NCBI GenBank assembly: GCA_958510875.1
Contig: OY294067.1
Coordinates: 193,013,322 to 193,077,321 of the forward strand
Direction: 5' to 3'
DNA length: 64,000 nucleotides
Source of the DNA: Endomychus coccineus
Taxonomy: Eukaryota; Arthropoda; Insecta; Coleoptera; Endomychidae
Shown here: piece by piece, positions 20,603 to 33,702 of the stretch
Layout: the number at the start of each line of letters is the position of its first letter
How positions within the stretch are numbered: the stretch's first letter is position 1
Position numbers and translations under genes: made by a program
The notes under the pieces: generated by a model
Told to the model about the DNA's origin: nothing
Databases searched by the model: none
What the model saw: the letters and a program-made list of their open reading frames with translations, nothing else

Positions 20603-22462
20603 GAATTTTTGTGGATAAGGGTAATTATTTCTTATCTACAGCGTTCAAATAATAACATAATCATAACAGCTCTTCCTATTTGTTTTACATGTACCGAGCC
20701 TCAGATAAATGCCTCATCTCTTGTCTTCCTGCACTATACTACCTAGCCCACAATCACCGATACAGGTTCTACATTGTAATTGGTATATCAGTATATTCGC
20801 TCGCCGCTAGGAGCACTATATTAACTATATGGGTGTAGAGTGCCACACCTGGCTTACAGCCTCTCGTCATTGTGTAGACCATTTGAAGAAAATTTCAATG
20901 TAACATTGAGTATAATATCGATACCTCCTTTCTAATAGGACGTATCCCCAAAACGTTATTACACAGAGCGCTCAAAAAAAACCAGGGTGCTCCTACAAAC
21001 ACATATAAATAGACACAATTTATAACTATGATATGAAACCTCTTTTGTCTATATTTAACACGTTAATCGCCCAAATGGAACAATAAAAATTTGTCCTATG
21101 GGCCCAAATTAAAATAAAAAAAAATTTTAAGTATAGGTTAAATATGCCACAGAATATCAGAAAAATAAAAAAGTAATTTTTGAGTAATAGAACGATTTTA
21201 AAAATGAGGAGCATCTATTGGTTCTCGGAGCATCTGTATGGTTTTGGCCGTGTGACTTATATGTCGATTCTCGCATTGCTGCAAGGTTTGACATTTTTAT
21301 GCTTAATGCACTCGCGCATTTATCGACAGTGAGTTAGTGTTCTCATATCTGTTGTATAAAAGGAGCAGGCGCATTCACAAAAATTATGGGATGAAATCTT
21401 TTCATCTTTTCGGAGGAAGAATTTTTTGATCGTTATTCTTCAGATGATTATACTGTCGAATCCGATAGTGACAACGCGTCATTTGAAGATATCATACAAC
21501 ATAGAAGAGTGAAAAGGTAGGATCGTTTATTTTACAAAAAAATCAAGAAACCGATGAGTATAATATAGCCGCGTTGTGATTTTGTTTTGTCAACTTTTGT
21601 ATTAGCTTGTTGAAATTCGGCACCACTATTTCATTACATATATTTTTCAGCGAAAGTATTAAGAAAAAAGTTGGAGGTAGACAAGGATTTGATCGTTTGG
21701 CCATCAACATCTTGATAATCCTCGCAACTTGAAAATATGAATTATTTTGCAGATGCAGAAGATACTATAGAAGCGATAATTTCTAAGTATTGCACTTTAG
21801 ATGAAAATGAGAGTGAGGATATTGTCTGGAAAATTTGGATTTCCTAGTGGATTCTGTTGACCTCACATATGTGATCCAGGACACTTATTTAACGACAAGT
21901 TCTGTCGATTAAAAAAATATATTTTTCAATGGTAATGTGGTGAATTTTATTGTTACCGAAACAAACCGACAGGTGAGACAAAAAATTACTGCAGAAATTG
22001 AAGAAAAATCTTGACTTCATAGATGGAAAGAAACTGACGCAGAGGAAATAAGGTTCTTTTTTCTCTGTATTTGTGGATGGGCCTGCCAAAATTCCCCAAA
22101 ATGATGGATTACTGGAGGAAAAGTCCCTTATATTCAAACAATATATCTAAAAAATTGCCAGAAATCGCTTCGTGCGACTTTAACAACAATGAAGTTGGTG
22201 ATGCTAATGATCGTTTGGAAAGATTAGACCCTTTATTCAAACTGTTGACTAATAAATTCAAGGAAGCATATATTCCAAAATATGATGAAGCCAGAAGTAT
22301 ATTCGATGAACTAATACACACGCTTCGAAAGGAGCATATAATGCCAATAAAGATCGAAGCTTATCGAATGCCCGAATGGCTCCCGTTCGTTTTGGAATTT
22401 CGCCAAAGCAATTGGTAGAATGTTCCTTTCTAGTTCATTCTCTCTCCTAACCAAAGATATCC
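20603..22462 (+). mobile_element. piggyBac-type transposon remnant, left copy
   Basis: A plus-strand pseudogene. An acidic N-terminal segment near 21412-21515 (EEEFFDRYSSDDYTVESDSD) may be followed by a GT-AG intron (about 21516-21651). The clearest part, 22071-22418, reads LWMGLPKFPKMMDYWRKSP, then LEIASCDFNNN and DRLERLDPLFKLLTNKF, the pattern of the piggyBac transposase core. The first catalytic Asp region and the C-terminal half are missing or unreadable. The whole 1.86 kb is repeated inverted at 30375-31763, where about 480 bp (equivalent to 21175-21655) is deleted. Confidence 0.7.
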
Positions 22463-24671
22463 TGAATTCTGAATTGTCCTTGAAAAATCATGATCTTCGA
22501 CATGATACCTTGCCCTCTATAGAGAACACACACATGCTCCCATTAACAAACACGCGCAGGTTAACATTAACAAGATACTTCAGTTCTTCATTCTTCTAAA
22601 GGCAGATTGTAACGTCATTGTTCATATTGTGATGAGTATATAAATTAATTCGGTCAAAAATCAAGAGTTGTGCATATTCTATGGATATTATATCACTAGA
22701 GAGGTGGAATTAAAACAGTTTCACTCACTTTTGATTAAAAACATACCCATGGCATTGAAACGATATGCACCGCGAAAATGTATGATGCAATTTTGAAGCA
22801 TCTGCATCAATGTTTAGTTTCAAAACAAACCTTCAATCTGCATAAAAGATACATAAAATTACACATGTAAAGAACATCCATTCGGCTTGCACAGAATTTC
22901 ATCAGAGGGGAAGTAGTTTAATAAACGAATTCAGCCAGCAGTATCTAGATTACATTGTTCAAGAAATGATGGTTGTAAAGTAGAACTTCAAATGAGGAAC
23001 TCAATCTAATTTATACGTTGATTACAATAAACACCTACATTTATAGATCGTAAAATTGTCTTCGTTTTCTCCATGGAATTAATTTCATGCTCTCAAAATC
23101 CCTTTTAGTCTTCGACACATTCAAATTGATTTACCTATTTTCGCATATATTCCAGTCGCTGTGCAATTGGAATTTTCATTTTTCCCACATCTCTATTCTA
23201 TAATTGATTTTTATGTTTCTTGAGGTGCTGATCACGAAAAAATTCAAAAACCTGATATTGGCCATTTTAAGTAAAAGAAAATGGCAATTGTTGTGAATTT
23301 TCGCCGTTTTTTGCGTTTTAAACGGAAAGAACCTATTTCATCGAATAAAATGATAAGTTGTAGAGGGAGTGAAAACGCATCGAATGTCGCTAATTTGGAG
23401 TCTATAAGTCAAGAGTGGCACGATCGAAGACCCATATTCTCTTTTGTTTGGTAAAATTAACATTTAATTTCCTAAGATCCAGATTTTGCTAAGAACTTTA
23501 TCTTCTGCTGAAAGATAGCATTTCATATTTACTCCAGACGCAATTTTTTTTCTCTATTTTTTTTGCGCCAAAATCCGGCACCTTGGAAAAATCGTATGTT
23601 CACTATTGCAACACCAGAAATGGGTCTTTTGACCCAAACCAGATGCAAGTTGACGAGTTTGATGTCCTCTATAACATATCCAAAATTCAACTACTTTTCT
23701 TATAAACAAGAGAAACTAGGCCATTTGGAAAAATTTGAGTCTGAAAAAACCCAAAAATTTTCAGGTTAAAATCTCGTATGAAGTTTCAAATTTACCGCAT
23801 TTCAAGCCCCTGTCGTCTTTTTTTTCGATATCTAGAACTCGAGATATCTCTATTTGTATGTTTGGGCCAGTAGTGGGCCCATTTCTTGCCCTCTTCGAAA
23901 AAACCAAGATTCATTTGAGAGAAGAGGTTTCACTCTATCTAATCCTAAGCCGTCGACCTCTCAGCTCTCAGCTCAGCTCAGCTTTCTGAAAAAAAAAATT
24001 GCGCGAGTTAAAGTGTATTTCACAACTCCATGTTTTATCACAATATCTTACTATCAGGTGGACTCGACTATCAAAATCAGAGTTAATAATTTGATTGAAC
24101 CCCATTATGAAGTAACTACGGCTTGTTGCAAAAAGATTTTAGGATTAACTGTATACGAGGAACACAAATAAATGACGTCATTTTTTTAATATTAATTTCA
24201 GAAACTCCTGCATATATGATTTTGATATATATTTATAACCAAAAAAACAGTTTCAAGCGATTTGCAAATATTTGAACCCCTACGACCGATAGAGCGACGT
24301 AATCGTCTTTCAGTGGTTTACGCACACACAGACATACCTCAAAAATAGTTTGGATGGATTCAGAAGGACTCAAACGGATATTCCCGCAACAAGCCTGAGA
24401 TGTTTTTTAGGTCCATTACAATACTTTCCGTACAATATGTATAATGACGGAAGTTGTATACTAATATTTTTGGAACATGAATGAGCTGTGGCTGTACTTA
24501 TTATTAGCACTCTGAAACGGACGCTATGCGTCGGTTATGGGTCACTCTGTCCCTGAGGATCAGTAGTGATAAATTGCCCCAACTAGCTCAAAATGAAATA
24601 TTTATTCTCAGGGCTCGTAGTGAAACGTGTCCTGTGATTCTGGACTTGTGAATTACCCTGAGCGCCAACTG
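22463..24671. other. No gene recognised
   Basis: AT-rich sequence. I see short open frames in 23560-24170 without recognisable motifs. The part 24180-24470 looks like a generic transposon tail, but I cannot name a family. Confidence 0.3.
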
Positions 24672-26248
24672 CTTAAGAATAACAACTATAAAATTAAGAA
24701 TTCACAGTCAAGAATCCAGGCACTACGAGGTGGATAGTAGTTGATGGATATTCAGAAAAATAAGACAAAGTCCAACTCAACAATTTGGTTTTATTCTAAA
24801 AGGAATTTGAATAACAATTCGAATAAAACACAATTTTTGTATTTAACAAATTAGTGGTATATTATAAACTAAAATTGAATTTTAAATTATAAAAATATAA
24901 AAATTGGATACTTTGGGTACTAATTTAATAACAAAGAGATGAATAAAATATAAATTCAGTTAGGAGCTTTGAAAACAATTACATCAATTAAAAAGTTTAT
25001 CAAATACAAAATTTAAAAGTGAACCTTGAAATAGATTACTATAAAAATTAGTGCAACACAAACTTAGTTGGACAACAAAAATCAGTGAAGTGAAATTATG
25101 GCCATTCAAACTAAAAAATGTTACCGTCCTTGGAACTTGATGGAGCTGGAGGTCGGCTCTGCCAGGAAATTCACTAAACCGTCAAGGGCAAAAAGGAAAG
25201 AGGTACCTCAGTCGTTCAGACTCTGTGATTACAAAAAACGAACAGTTCAGAGGGCGGGTAACACAAACTATAGGAATCACCATACGATTCCACAACTGAT
25301 AATGTTATCTCCCTAGCTGTATAAACACTATATAAACAAAATTGAAATCTTGAATTAATCTGAAAAGAATTAAGTTATCACAATTGATATTTATATTGGT
25401 AAAATTAAGAAAATAACTGAAAAGAATAATTATTAATAAGTCTGAATTTGTCACTTAGCATAAAAACTGATCTATGTGAATTGATTTGCACAAAGAATTG
25501 AGATGTGTAATTTATACTATAACTTGAATAAGCGTAACAGTGGTGTTTCTTACGATCTCAATGAGCAGTAATTGACTTCAATGTTACCCCAAATAATATT
25601 TACTTCACCTTATAGTCAAATAAGACAAAACCCTGTGTAGACAGGTACCAGGTCAACAAAACGGTGAGTCTCAAATCACTCAACACGAACACGTGCCATT
25701 TGTTGGGTTATACACGGAGAGAAAATAAAAATACTATATCACCAGACTGCCTACGTCTCATTAAATTATTTTCGTATAAGATCACAAAAAAATACCCAAT
25801 GATTCTATAGATTATCGCAGAATTATGCTAGATAACAAAGTGATTACGTGGTGGTTAGTTGAGACTTATTTCTACTGAAATATAACAACGTTCAGGGACT
25901 GTACATCCTGAATTCTAATTACGAAAACAAATCAAATTAAATAGTCCCTGATATTAATTATATTTCAATAGCAGATTGAAAAATAACTATAAAACCAAAG
26001 AATTATTGAATCTCAACTTACCCTAAGTAAAACTCGCACGACAATGCCTACTTGAGACTTCCGTTCTCATCTCAACCCCTACTCGCGATTCTCGCGCTAA
26101 CGACCATGAGGAACTAATTTCAAAAATCGATTCCCTATTGACCGGGCTGATATCTCTGATAAATCATATGACAAGTTTCCTATCCGAAGAGAAATCATTA
26201 ATCTATTAATTACAGTGTTCTTTAACAAGTAACGTTGGAAGCGTTACA
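24672..26248 (-). repeat. Possible Gypsy-type LTR (minus orientation)
   Basis: On the minus strand it begins TGTAACGCTTCCAACGTTAC at 26248. About 1.58 kb further it ends near 24672 in a CA, just before GTTGGCGCTCAGGG, a sequence like the TGGCGC primer sites of Gypsy elements. No internal coding region was recognised next to it and I found no partner LTR, so it may be a solo or isolated LTR. Low confidence because it rests on end motifs alone. Confidence 0.35.
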
Positions 26249-27067
26249 ACTCTGCATATGTCTTAGTTTAAGAGTAGCGCACGTAGTCGTAAGATATGTC
26301 TGAGGTGGTGCTCGCTATTATTTAGGCCGAACATTTGAAAGGTTGACTTCCATAACCTAAAAGTAATTCCACTTCATCTAACATTTTTCGAGTTTGAGCC
26401 TCCCTGCATACTGAGTGAGTTGAATAGACAGTTTTGCCAACTTTTGTTGAAAACGAAGGAACTTCAAAATCTGAAATGTGGTGTGTGGACTCACTAATCA
26501 AATGCCGATTTATTGGCACTTGTCATATACAGGGCAATCTTAAGCAACACTTCCTGGATTATTCTGTTAGAACTTTTTGACAAAACGACTAATTTTAAAA
26601 CAGAATTAAATTAAAACCTCCACATGTGGACAAATCCCTCTAGAAACTTTTCTGTCTCCACATAGAATAATTATCGGACAAAAAAATGGGATTCATTTTA
26701 ATATCTCCTTTTGAACTCCACATCAAATTGATGAAACAACACAGTAGGCCATTGTCACATCATTAGGCACTGTTGATGGTAATTTCAAAAATAAATACAT
26801 TTGTTACTAACTATAGAACAAGAAAAAACTACATGAATTGTTCGGAATGCTGTCTATACTGTTCACATACCTGCAACCTTTGATCCAAAATATAAGTTCA
26901 CACTACGTACAATTTGTACATAATTTTTGATTTCAATTGAAACATTTGAACTTCATAGTTGTGGTTCTTCTAATGAGTTGACTTTTGTTGTTTAGAACAA
27001 ATTCTTTCATATGCCCCCATAGTAAGAAACCTCCGTGGCCAACTAATTGTTGCGTCTTGATTTTTGC
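26249..27067. other. No feature recognised
   Basis: A 65-codon minus-strand frame (26322-26519) has no recognisable motif. Nothing else stands out. Confidence 0.3.
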
Positions 27068-27780
27068 CTATCCGACGATTCCTAAGGAATCGAGATACTC
27101 TTCTCCGCTCAGACTTCTCGGCAACATGTAGAGCCCAATTAAATGATCCACAACAGTACCTGCCTGTACGTTAACAGAAAAAGTACGCAGAAAGCGCCTC
27201 ATCATAATAGCATCGGGATTTGTATCTGATGTCCACAAATACATATTGTCGAAATTTAATTTTCTATTTCGTGTGAACAAAGCCTCGTAAGTAAAAAGAA
27301 TTTTTGCAAGACACTGAGGTTGTCTGATGCGCTCTCAAGCATTCGGAGACAGTATTTGAGACTTAGAATAAAATCTTAAATCTCAAAATGATAAAAGTTC
27401 AGTTCATTCCTATTTAAAATCCTTGTGACTGTAGAGTTTCGCATACCCAAATGCTGTGAAGCCTTTCTAATTTTTTCTATAGAATTTTCTTCAAAATGCT
27501 CTACAATTTTTCTCTCTTGTTCAGCTCATACCTCATCCTGCCTTTCTGCATCCCTTTCATTTCCTTCGGAAGTTCATATTCCTCGCAATCTCGTGTGTAC
27601 CTTAATAAATAGTCGGACGTTAGGTAAGCGGCGATCGGTAAATATTTGGTGATACAATCTTCTGGCTGCATCAGCATTCCCACGGTATTCTCCATATATG
27701 GAATGCGTTTCTGCATTTTCTGTATTAGTAATTGCGTCTAAGTTTACTGAATAAGAAAACTTAAAGTCTCTCACTCAGTT
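27068..27780 (-). pseudogene. Decayed IS630/Tc1-mariner-like transposase with DUF4817-type N-terminus
   Basis: Minus-strand pieces in several frames. N-terminal IYGEYRGNADAARRLYHQIF and RRLPNVRLFIKVHTRL, which match the insect transposase N-terminal helix-turn-helix region as I recall it. Then RKASQHLGMRNSTVTRILN, a second HTH-like block. C-terminal FTRNRKLNFDNMYLW, FSVNVQAGTVVDHLIGLYML and SLSGEEYLDSL, matching the DDE domain pattern (NVWAGIVGDHLIGPYFLP type). Frameshifts and stops near 27430-27500 and 27300 show a dead copy. Confidence 0.65.
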
Positions 27781-28754
27781 GATAACTCCTTGTTTTGAAA
27801 ATGTCACACTGTGGTGAAACAATTTGTCAGAATTTTTAAATTAAATGTTGAAAGTTTTGTGTAAACTTTGAGTTTTATTCTCCAACTTCCGAAGTAATAT
27901 GAATTTACACGCCGAAACCATAAATATATTTTTTTAGTAGACTCCCTTTCCATGGCAATTGCAGCTTTCTCCGGTGTAACTTTCTTGGTTTTCTTTTTCC
28001 AGTTCTTGGTTTTGGTTCAAAAAATTAATAATTATTATTCTGTGAGTATAGATTATAAATTCACATAAATGAAGAGGAAAACATATACGGCATTTTTCAC
28101 ATTTATATACATAAAAAAAAAACATTCTAATTAATAAAAAGTTATGCATTACAATCAATGAAACTTTGACTTTTGTCTTCAACTGTGCTCTTTCACGACC
28201 TTCTTCTCCAATCACTTATCTTTAGATAGCACTTCCTCCAAAACGTGTTCATTTTGATTCTGATCTCCTACTTTGATTTCCATATACTCAGGATTATTTG
28301 CTCTTGAGAAGCAGTTATGGATATAGTGGCTTTAGTTATATTTTTGTAGAGAGTATATGAATTTAAGTTCCCAATAATAACTCAAACGCAAGCTTTCAAT
28401 ATCATTTTATCCCCTTTTTTAGGGGTTTTGAATAAGATTTTAGTTGTTCAGATATATCAATTTGGATCTTTATCATTTCTACAATAAACTTCCAGGTCAT
28501 AAGTATAACCTCCTTTGCAGCAAATTTTGTAGTTTTATACCAAATTTGAAACGCTTATTTTTAATGTATTGTTTGAAGAGAAGACGTTCTCTCAATAAAA
28601 CTAGGGTTCATCATTGCAAACTTTTTTTTATACTCTGACTACACGAGAGAGAAACCGAAGAACATTGTGAAAGCCAGCGGTGGAATGTAGGGAGAGGAGA
28701 TAGACATCCGAATTTTTCTTGAAGGTTCGGAGGTTATAGGAATATGGAAAGACC
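27781..28754. other. No gene recognised
   Basis: AT-rich; short frames without motifs. Around 28640-28754 it runs into the 3' part of the non-LTR element that follows. Confidence 0.3.
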
Positions 28755-30305
28755 TCACTGGGTAAAGAGCTGCACAACTTCGCTGATCGATAGAAGAATG
28801 AAGTTAGGAAGAAGTTCGGCGGGTATCGAGCTTGACAATGAAATGGTGACTAGTTTGAGCTCGTCTAGACTGCCTATCTGGAATCTTCCGTGGTGGAACA
28901 ACAGACGAGATTTCTGATGAACACCGACCATGGAAATATACATAGAAAAGGTAGAGATCTCCCAGCTTTCTACGATGTTCTGAAGAGATCAATGAACTCG
29001 TAAGTGTGACATCATAAATCAAAGGAATAGCTCTCTTCTGAATATAATCCAAGATATTCAGCGTGTTTGGGAGCCGAACTCCAAACATGTGAACAGTATT
29101 CCAGGACAGGTCGAATCTGTGGCTTATAGATAATGAGGAGTTGCTGGAATATGGAGTAAGTCCTAGCACGGAATGGGAAACCAAGTTTAAGTGAAGCAAT
29201 TTTTGCAATGGACCTCACATGATCATTCCATGAGGGAGTGCTGTTGGTGGTGATCCCGAACATGGATATGGAAGACTTCAAAGGAATAGGAAGTAGTACC
29301 TGACATCATCATTTTGGGGATTGTGAGATGCGCCTTCCTGGAGAAAAAGGAAGCTTGAGTTTTGGTTGCATTTAACTATACTGGATTATCATATTCCCAT
29401 TTCAGAATCATTGCCAGATCTCCATTAATTGCGTGAATCTGTCTCTGTCTCGCTCCTCTAACTTCATTGGATGATCTATGGGCTCTATATGAGAAAGCGG
29501 TATGAAACGTACCATCATCTGCAAAGCTGTGGATGGGAAAGGTGGTCACTTCCAGCAGATCATTTATATGGAGCAGAAACGAAGTCGGTGCCAAGACAGA
29601 TCCCTCTGGAATACCAGGATCAATAGCCATTGTATCGGAGGATAGTCCATCAATCACTAGATGAAGAGATCCATCTCAGAGAAAGGTCGATAGTAGGCGA
29701 CAAAGTTGAGGCGGCAAACCATATGACAGAAGTTTCTCAAGAAGGCTTTGATGACAGACTCGGTTCAATGCTTCTGAGATATCCACTGATACAGCTTGAG
29801 ATTTCCCATGTTTTTCAATAAATTTCTGCCATACATGTCTTACGTAGGCAAGCAGGACTTCTGTTGATCACTGCTGACGAATGACATATTGCAGGTCATT
29901 CACTATTTTGGAGCTCTCTAGGTATTGGATCAGCTCGGTGTTGATTGCCTTCTACAACACTTAAGAGATCACAGATGATAGTGCAATGGGTCTATGATGA
30001 TTAGGAAGGGTCTTCTTCCACTTTTTTCTAATTGGTTGGACTATAGTTGTCCTCCAGCTGAAAGGAAACATACCAAGTTTGTACAGAAGGGTAAATAACC
30101 TGCAGAAAACTGGTGTTAATTCAGGCATACATTCTTTGAGAACGAAAAGTGGATTTCCGTCTGGCCCCATAAACTTTTTGATGTTGAGATCAAGCAGAAT
30201 GCGCCTAATTGTGCGCTGATGAAAGACAATTCCGAGAATATGGCTATCGATGGCAGCAATATTAGGAGGGTCTTTTCCTTGTAGATTCAAAGATTCAAAG
30301 TGAAA
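28755..30305 (-). mobile_element. Non-LTR retrotransposon fragment (Jockey-like reverse transcriptase), decayed
   Basis: Minus-strand reading from the right: VLKECMPELTPVFCRLFTLL, then SWRTTIVQPIRKK (RT fingers), an LSYGLPPQL-type palm segment, PGIPEGSVLAPTSFLLHIND (motif B region) and HSFADDGTF (catalytic FADD). It ends with the C-terminal YIQKRAIPLIYD and HRRKLGDLYLFYVYFHGRCS blocks, typical of Jockey-superfamily C-termini. The reading changes frame at about 29960, 29660, 29376 and 29012. No endonuclease domain remains, so it is 5' truncated as well as mutated. Confidence 0.75.
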
Positions 30306-30374
30306 TTAGCTGCAAACATTCCAGAAGAAAGATTGGCTTTTTCCTATAGTGTAGTAGCCAATTTTGCCATCATC

Positions 30375-31763
30375 TTTGGTTAGGGGAGGGAATGAACTGG
30401 AAGTGAAATATCTACCAATTGCTTTGGCGAAATTCCAAAACGAACGGGAGCCATTCGAGCATTCGATAAGCTTCGATCTTTATTGGCATTAAATGCTCCT
30501 TTCGAAGCGTGTTTATTGGTTCTTTGCATATACTACTGGCTTCAACATATTTTGAAATATATTCTTCTTTGAATTTATTAGTCAACAGTTTCAATAAAGG
30601 GATTACTTTTTTCCAAACGATCATTGGCATCACCAACTACATTGTTGTTAAAGTGAAGCAGCACAAAGCGATTTCTGGCAATTTTTTTAGATATTTTGTT
30701 TGAATATAAGGGACTTTTCCTCCAGTAATCCATCATTTGGGGGAATTTTGGCAGGCCCATCCACAAATACAGAGAAAAAAGAACCTTATTTCCTCTGCGT
30801 CAGTTTCTTTCTATCTATGAAGTCGAGATTTTTCTTCAATTCCTGCAGTAATTTTTTGTCCCACCTGTCGGTTTGTTTCGGTAACAATAAAATTCACCAC
30901 ATTTCCATTGGAAAATATATTTTTTTAAATCGACTGAACTTTTAGTTAAATAAGTCTCCTGGATCACATATGTCGGGCCAACAGGATCGACTAGGAAATC
31001 CAAATTTTTCAGACAGGCTCCGGTAACTGGTGATCATATTATTTGCTCTGTATCTTCAATATCCTCAGTCTCATTTTCATCTAGAGTGCAATACTGAGAC
31101 ATTATCGCTTCTATAGTATCTTCTACATCTGCAAAATAATTTATATTTTCAAGTTGCGAAGATTATCTAGATGTTGATGGAGGAACGGTCAAATCCTTTT
31201 GGTTACCCCCAACTTTATTCGAAATATTTTTCTGATATTCTGTGGCATATTTAACCTATACTTAAAATTTTTTTTTTTCAAATTTGGGCCCCTGGGAAAA
31301 TTTTTTATTGTTCCATTTGCGTGATTAACATGTTAAATCTAGACAAAAGAGATTTTATATTATAGTTACATATTGCGTCTACTTATATGTGTTTGTAAGA
31401 GCGCCCTGTGTTTTTTGAGCGCTTTGGGTATAACGTTTTGGGGATGAGCCCTATTAGAAAGAAGGTATCGATATTATAATCAATGTTACATTGAAATTTT
31501 GTTCAAATGGTCTACATAATGACGAGGAACTGTAGGCCAGGTGTGGCACCCATATAGTTAATATAGTGCTCCTAGCAGCTAGCGAATATACTGATATACC
31601 AATTACAATGTAGAACCTGTATTGGTGGTTGTGGGCTAGGTAGTATAGTGAAGGAAGACAAGAGATGAGGCTCGGTACATGTAAAGCAAATAGGAAGAGC
31701 TATCATGATTATGTTATTATTTGGAAGCTGTAGATGAGAAATAATTACCCTTATCCACAAAAA
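30375..31763 (-). mobile_element. piggyBac-type transposon remnant, right inverted copy
   Basis: Inverted homologue of 20603-22462. The minus strand reads LWMGLPKFPQMMDYWRKSP, HFNNNVVGDANDRLEK and LPFVLEFRQSNW. The non-coding part 31380-31763 matches 20603-21000 inverted. An internal deletion removes the acidic N-terminal exon present in the left copy. Stops and frameshifts abound. Confidence 0.7.
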
Positions 31764-31775
31764 TACTAGTAAATA

Positions 31776-33293
31776 GTGTGATAGAATTAGCAATAAATGT
31801 CGGTAATTTTTGCATAATTCTGAGTTCAGAGAAAAAAATTGCCTTAGTTGGATAATTATGATACAAATTGAAGGAACTAAAATCGAACACTTTTTGATCG
31901 TCGCAAATGGTCCAAAAAAATGTAAAAATTGCCAAAACCGGTTTTTTGTGTCGAACATCGTCGGATTGAGTTAAAAAGAAGAAAGCTTTTAAAGAGCCTA
32001 TGCGCCATGGAAAGACGGAAAAAATGAGCTGCGGATGAACACGATTGGTCTAGCAGCAAAAAACCATCGATTTTGCTCGAAATTTCAAAAATTCATAACT
32101 CTTGTTCCTTTGAAGATTAAGTACCACAAAAGATCGGATGTACACTTTTTGCAAACCGCAGCTTAATGCAAAAAAAACACTCACGTAAAATGTCCCTAAA
32201 AAAGTTATGGTGCGATAACGCGCTATTTTTTTAGGGGTTCATCTTCTTCAATAGTTAATGAACAACTTACCGAATTTCCAACCTCTTATCTTTCCTAAGA
32301 GTTGCTAAAACAATTATTTTAAATAATGGTATTTCGTGCGCTTGGCTGAGCGGCGCGCGTGGAAGGGAGAACCGCCGCGCTAGGCTCGTAAAAAAACAAT
32401 ATTTCCGGAACCCTTGCTAGAAAATCGATGTTTTTTTTAATCTGTACTACCATTCAATAATATCAAGATTGCGCGTATTTTCAAACTTCTAGTAATGTTG
32501 GAAGTGCTCTAAATAATAAATAGTAATAATGAATAGATCGAATAGCGCAATGTATTTTTTAGAGTACTTCCGACATTACCTACTAGAAATTTGGAAATAC
32601 GCGCAATCTTGTTATTATGGAATGGTAGTACAGATTGAAAAAAAAACATCATTTTTCGAGCAAGGGTTCCGGAAATATTGTTTTTCTTACGAGCCTAGCG
32701 CGGCGGCTCTACCTTCCACGCGCGCTGCACAGCCAAGCGCCCGAAATACCATTATTCAAAATAATTGTTGTTAATTAACTATTGAACAAGATGATTTCGT
32801 TAAAAAAATAGCGCGTTACCGCACCACAACTTTTTTAGGGTCATTTTACAAAAAAAGCTTTTTTTCATTTTGCTGCGGTTTGCAAAGAGTGTACATCAAA
32901 TCGTGCTGAAATTTTGTGTGGTACGTGGTGAGCACAAAAGCTACAACGTTTCAAAATTGCAGTCATGCATTTTTAGAAATTTTGAACAAAATCGATGATT
33001 TTTTGCAATTTTCGGGGTCACCGCTATACCAATCGGGTTCATCCGCAGCTCATTTTTTCCGTCTTTCTACGGCGCATAAGCTCATCGGAAGCTTTTTTCT
33101 TTTTAACTCAATCCGACGATGTCCGATATGAAAAACAGGTTTTGGCTATTTTCACCATTTTTTTTGGACCATTTGCGACGATCAAAATGTCTTCGATTTC
33201 AGTTCCTTCAATTTGTATCATAATTATCTGCTTGAAGCAATTTTTTTCTTCGAACTCAGAATTTAAAACTCCAAAAAGCTAATTCTATCACAC
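31776..33293. mobile_element. 1.5-kb palindromic (foldback/long-TIR) element
   Basis: The left end GTGTGATAGAATTAGC is the reverse complement of the right end GCTAATTCTATCACAC. The two arms, about 740 bp each, remain alignable along their length around a spacer of roughly 42 bp (about 32515-32556). TA stands on both outer sides (31774-31775 and 33294-33295), which fits a TA target such as that of Tc1/mariner-type elements. No transposase is encoded; the short open frames on both arms mirror each other. It abuts the right piggyBac copy. Confidence 0.75.
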
Positions 33294-33702
33294 TATAAAG
33301 TATTGAGCTTTCGGCTACTATTTCATAGGTGATTATTTGGACTGGTTGAAACACGGTCAGAGTTCATTTAGAGTAACTCAGTAGTGGCTAATAAGATAAA
33401 AATTGAAGATAGTATGCCATAGTATTAGGAAATGCACCATGTAATGTGTCTTCGATTTCAGTTCCTTCAATTTGTATCATAATTATCTGCTTGAAGCAAT
33501 TTTTTTCTTCGAACTCAGAATTTAAAACTCCAAAAAGCTAATTCTAGCACACTATAAAGTATTGAGCTTTCGGCTACTATTTCATAGGTGATTATTTGGA
33601 CTGGTTGAAACACGGTCAGAGTTCATTTAGAGTAACTCAGTAGTGGCTAATAAGATAAAAATTGAAGATAGTATGCCATAGTATTAGGAAATGCACCATG
33701 TA
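33188..33702. repeat. 259-bp tandem duplication, two near-identical copies
   Basis: 33188-33446 and 33447-33702 repeat each other almost exactly (one visible difference is TCTATCACAC against TCTAGCACAC). The unit spans the last ~105 bp of the palindromic element plus ~150 bp of flank, so the duplication came after the insertion. Confidence 0.85.

Noticed and set aside
21516..21651. GT-AG intron in the piggyBac copy
   Set aside because: Splice-like borders are present, but the transposase is broken on both sides and the right copy lacks the region, so an intron cannot be tested.
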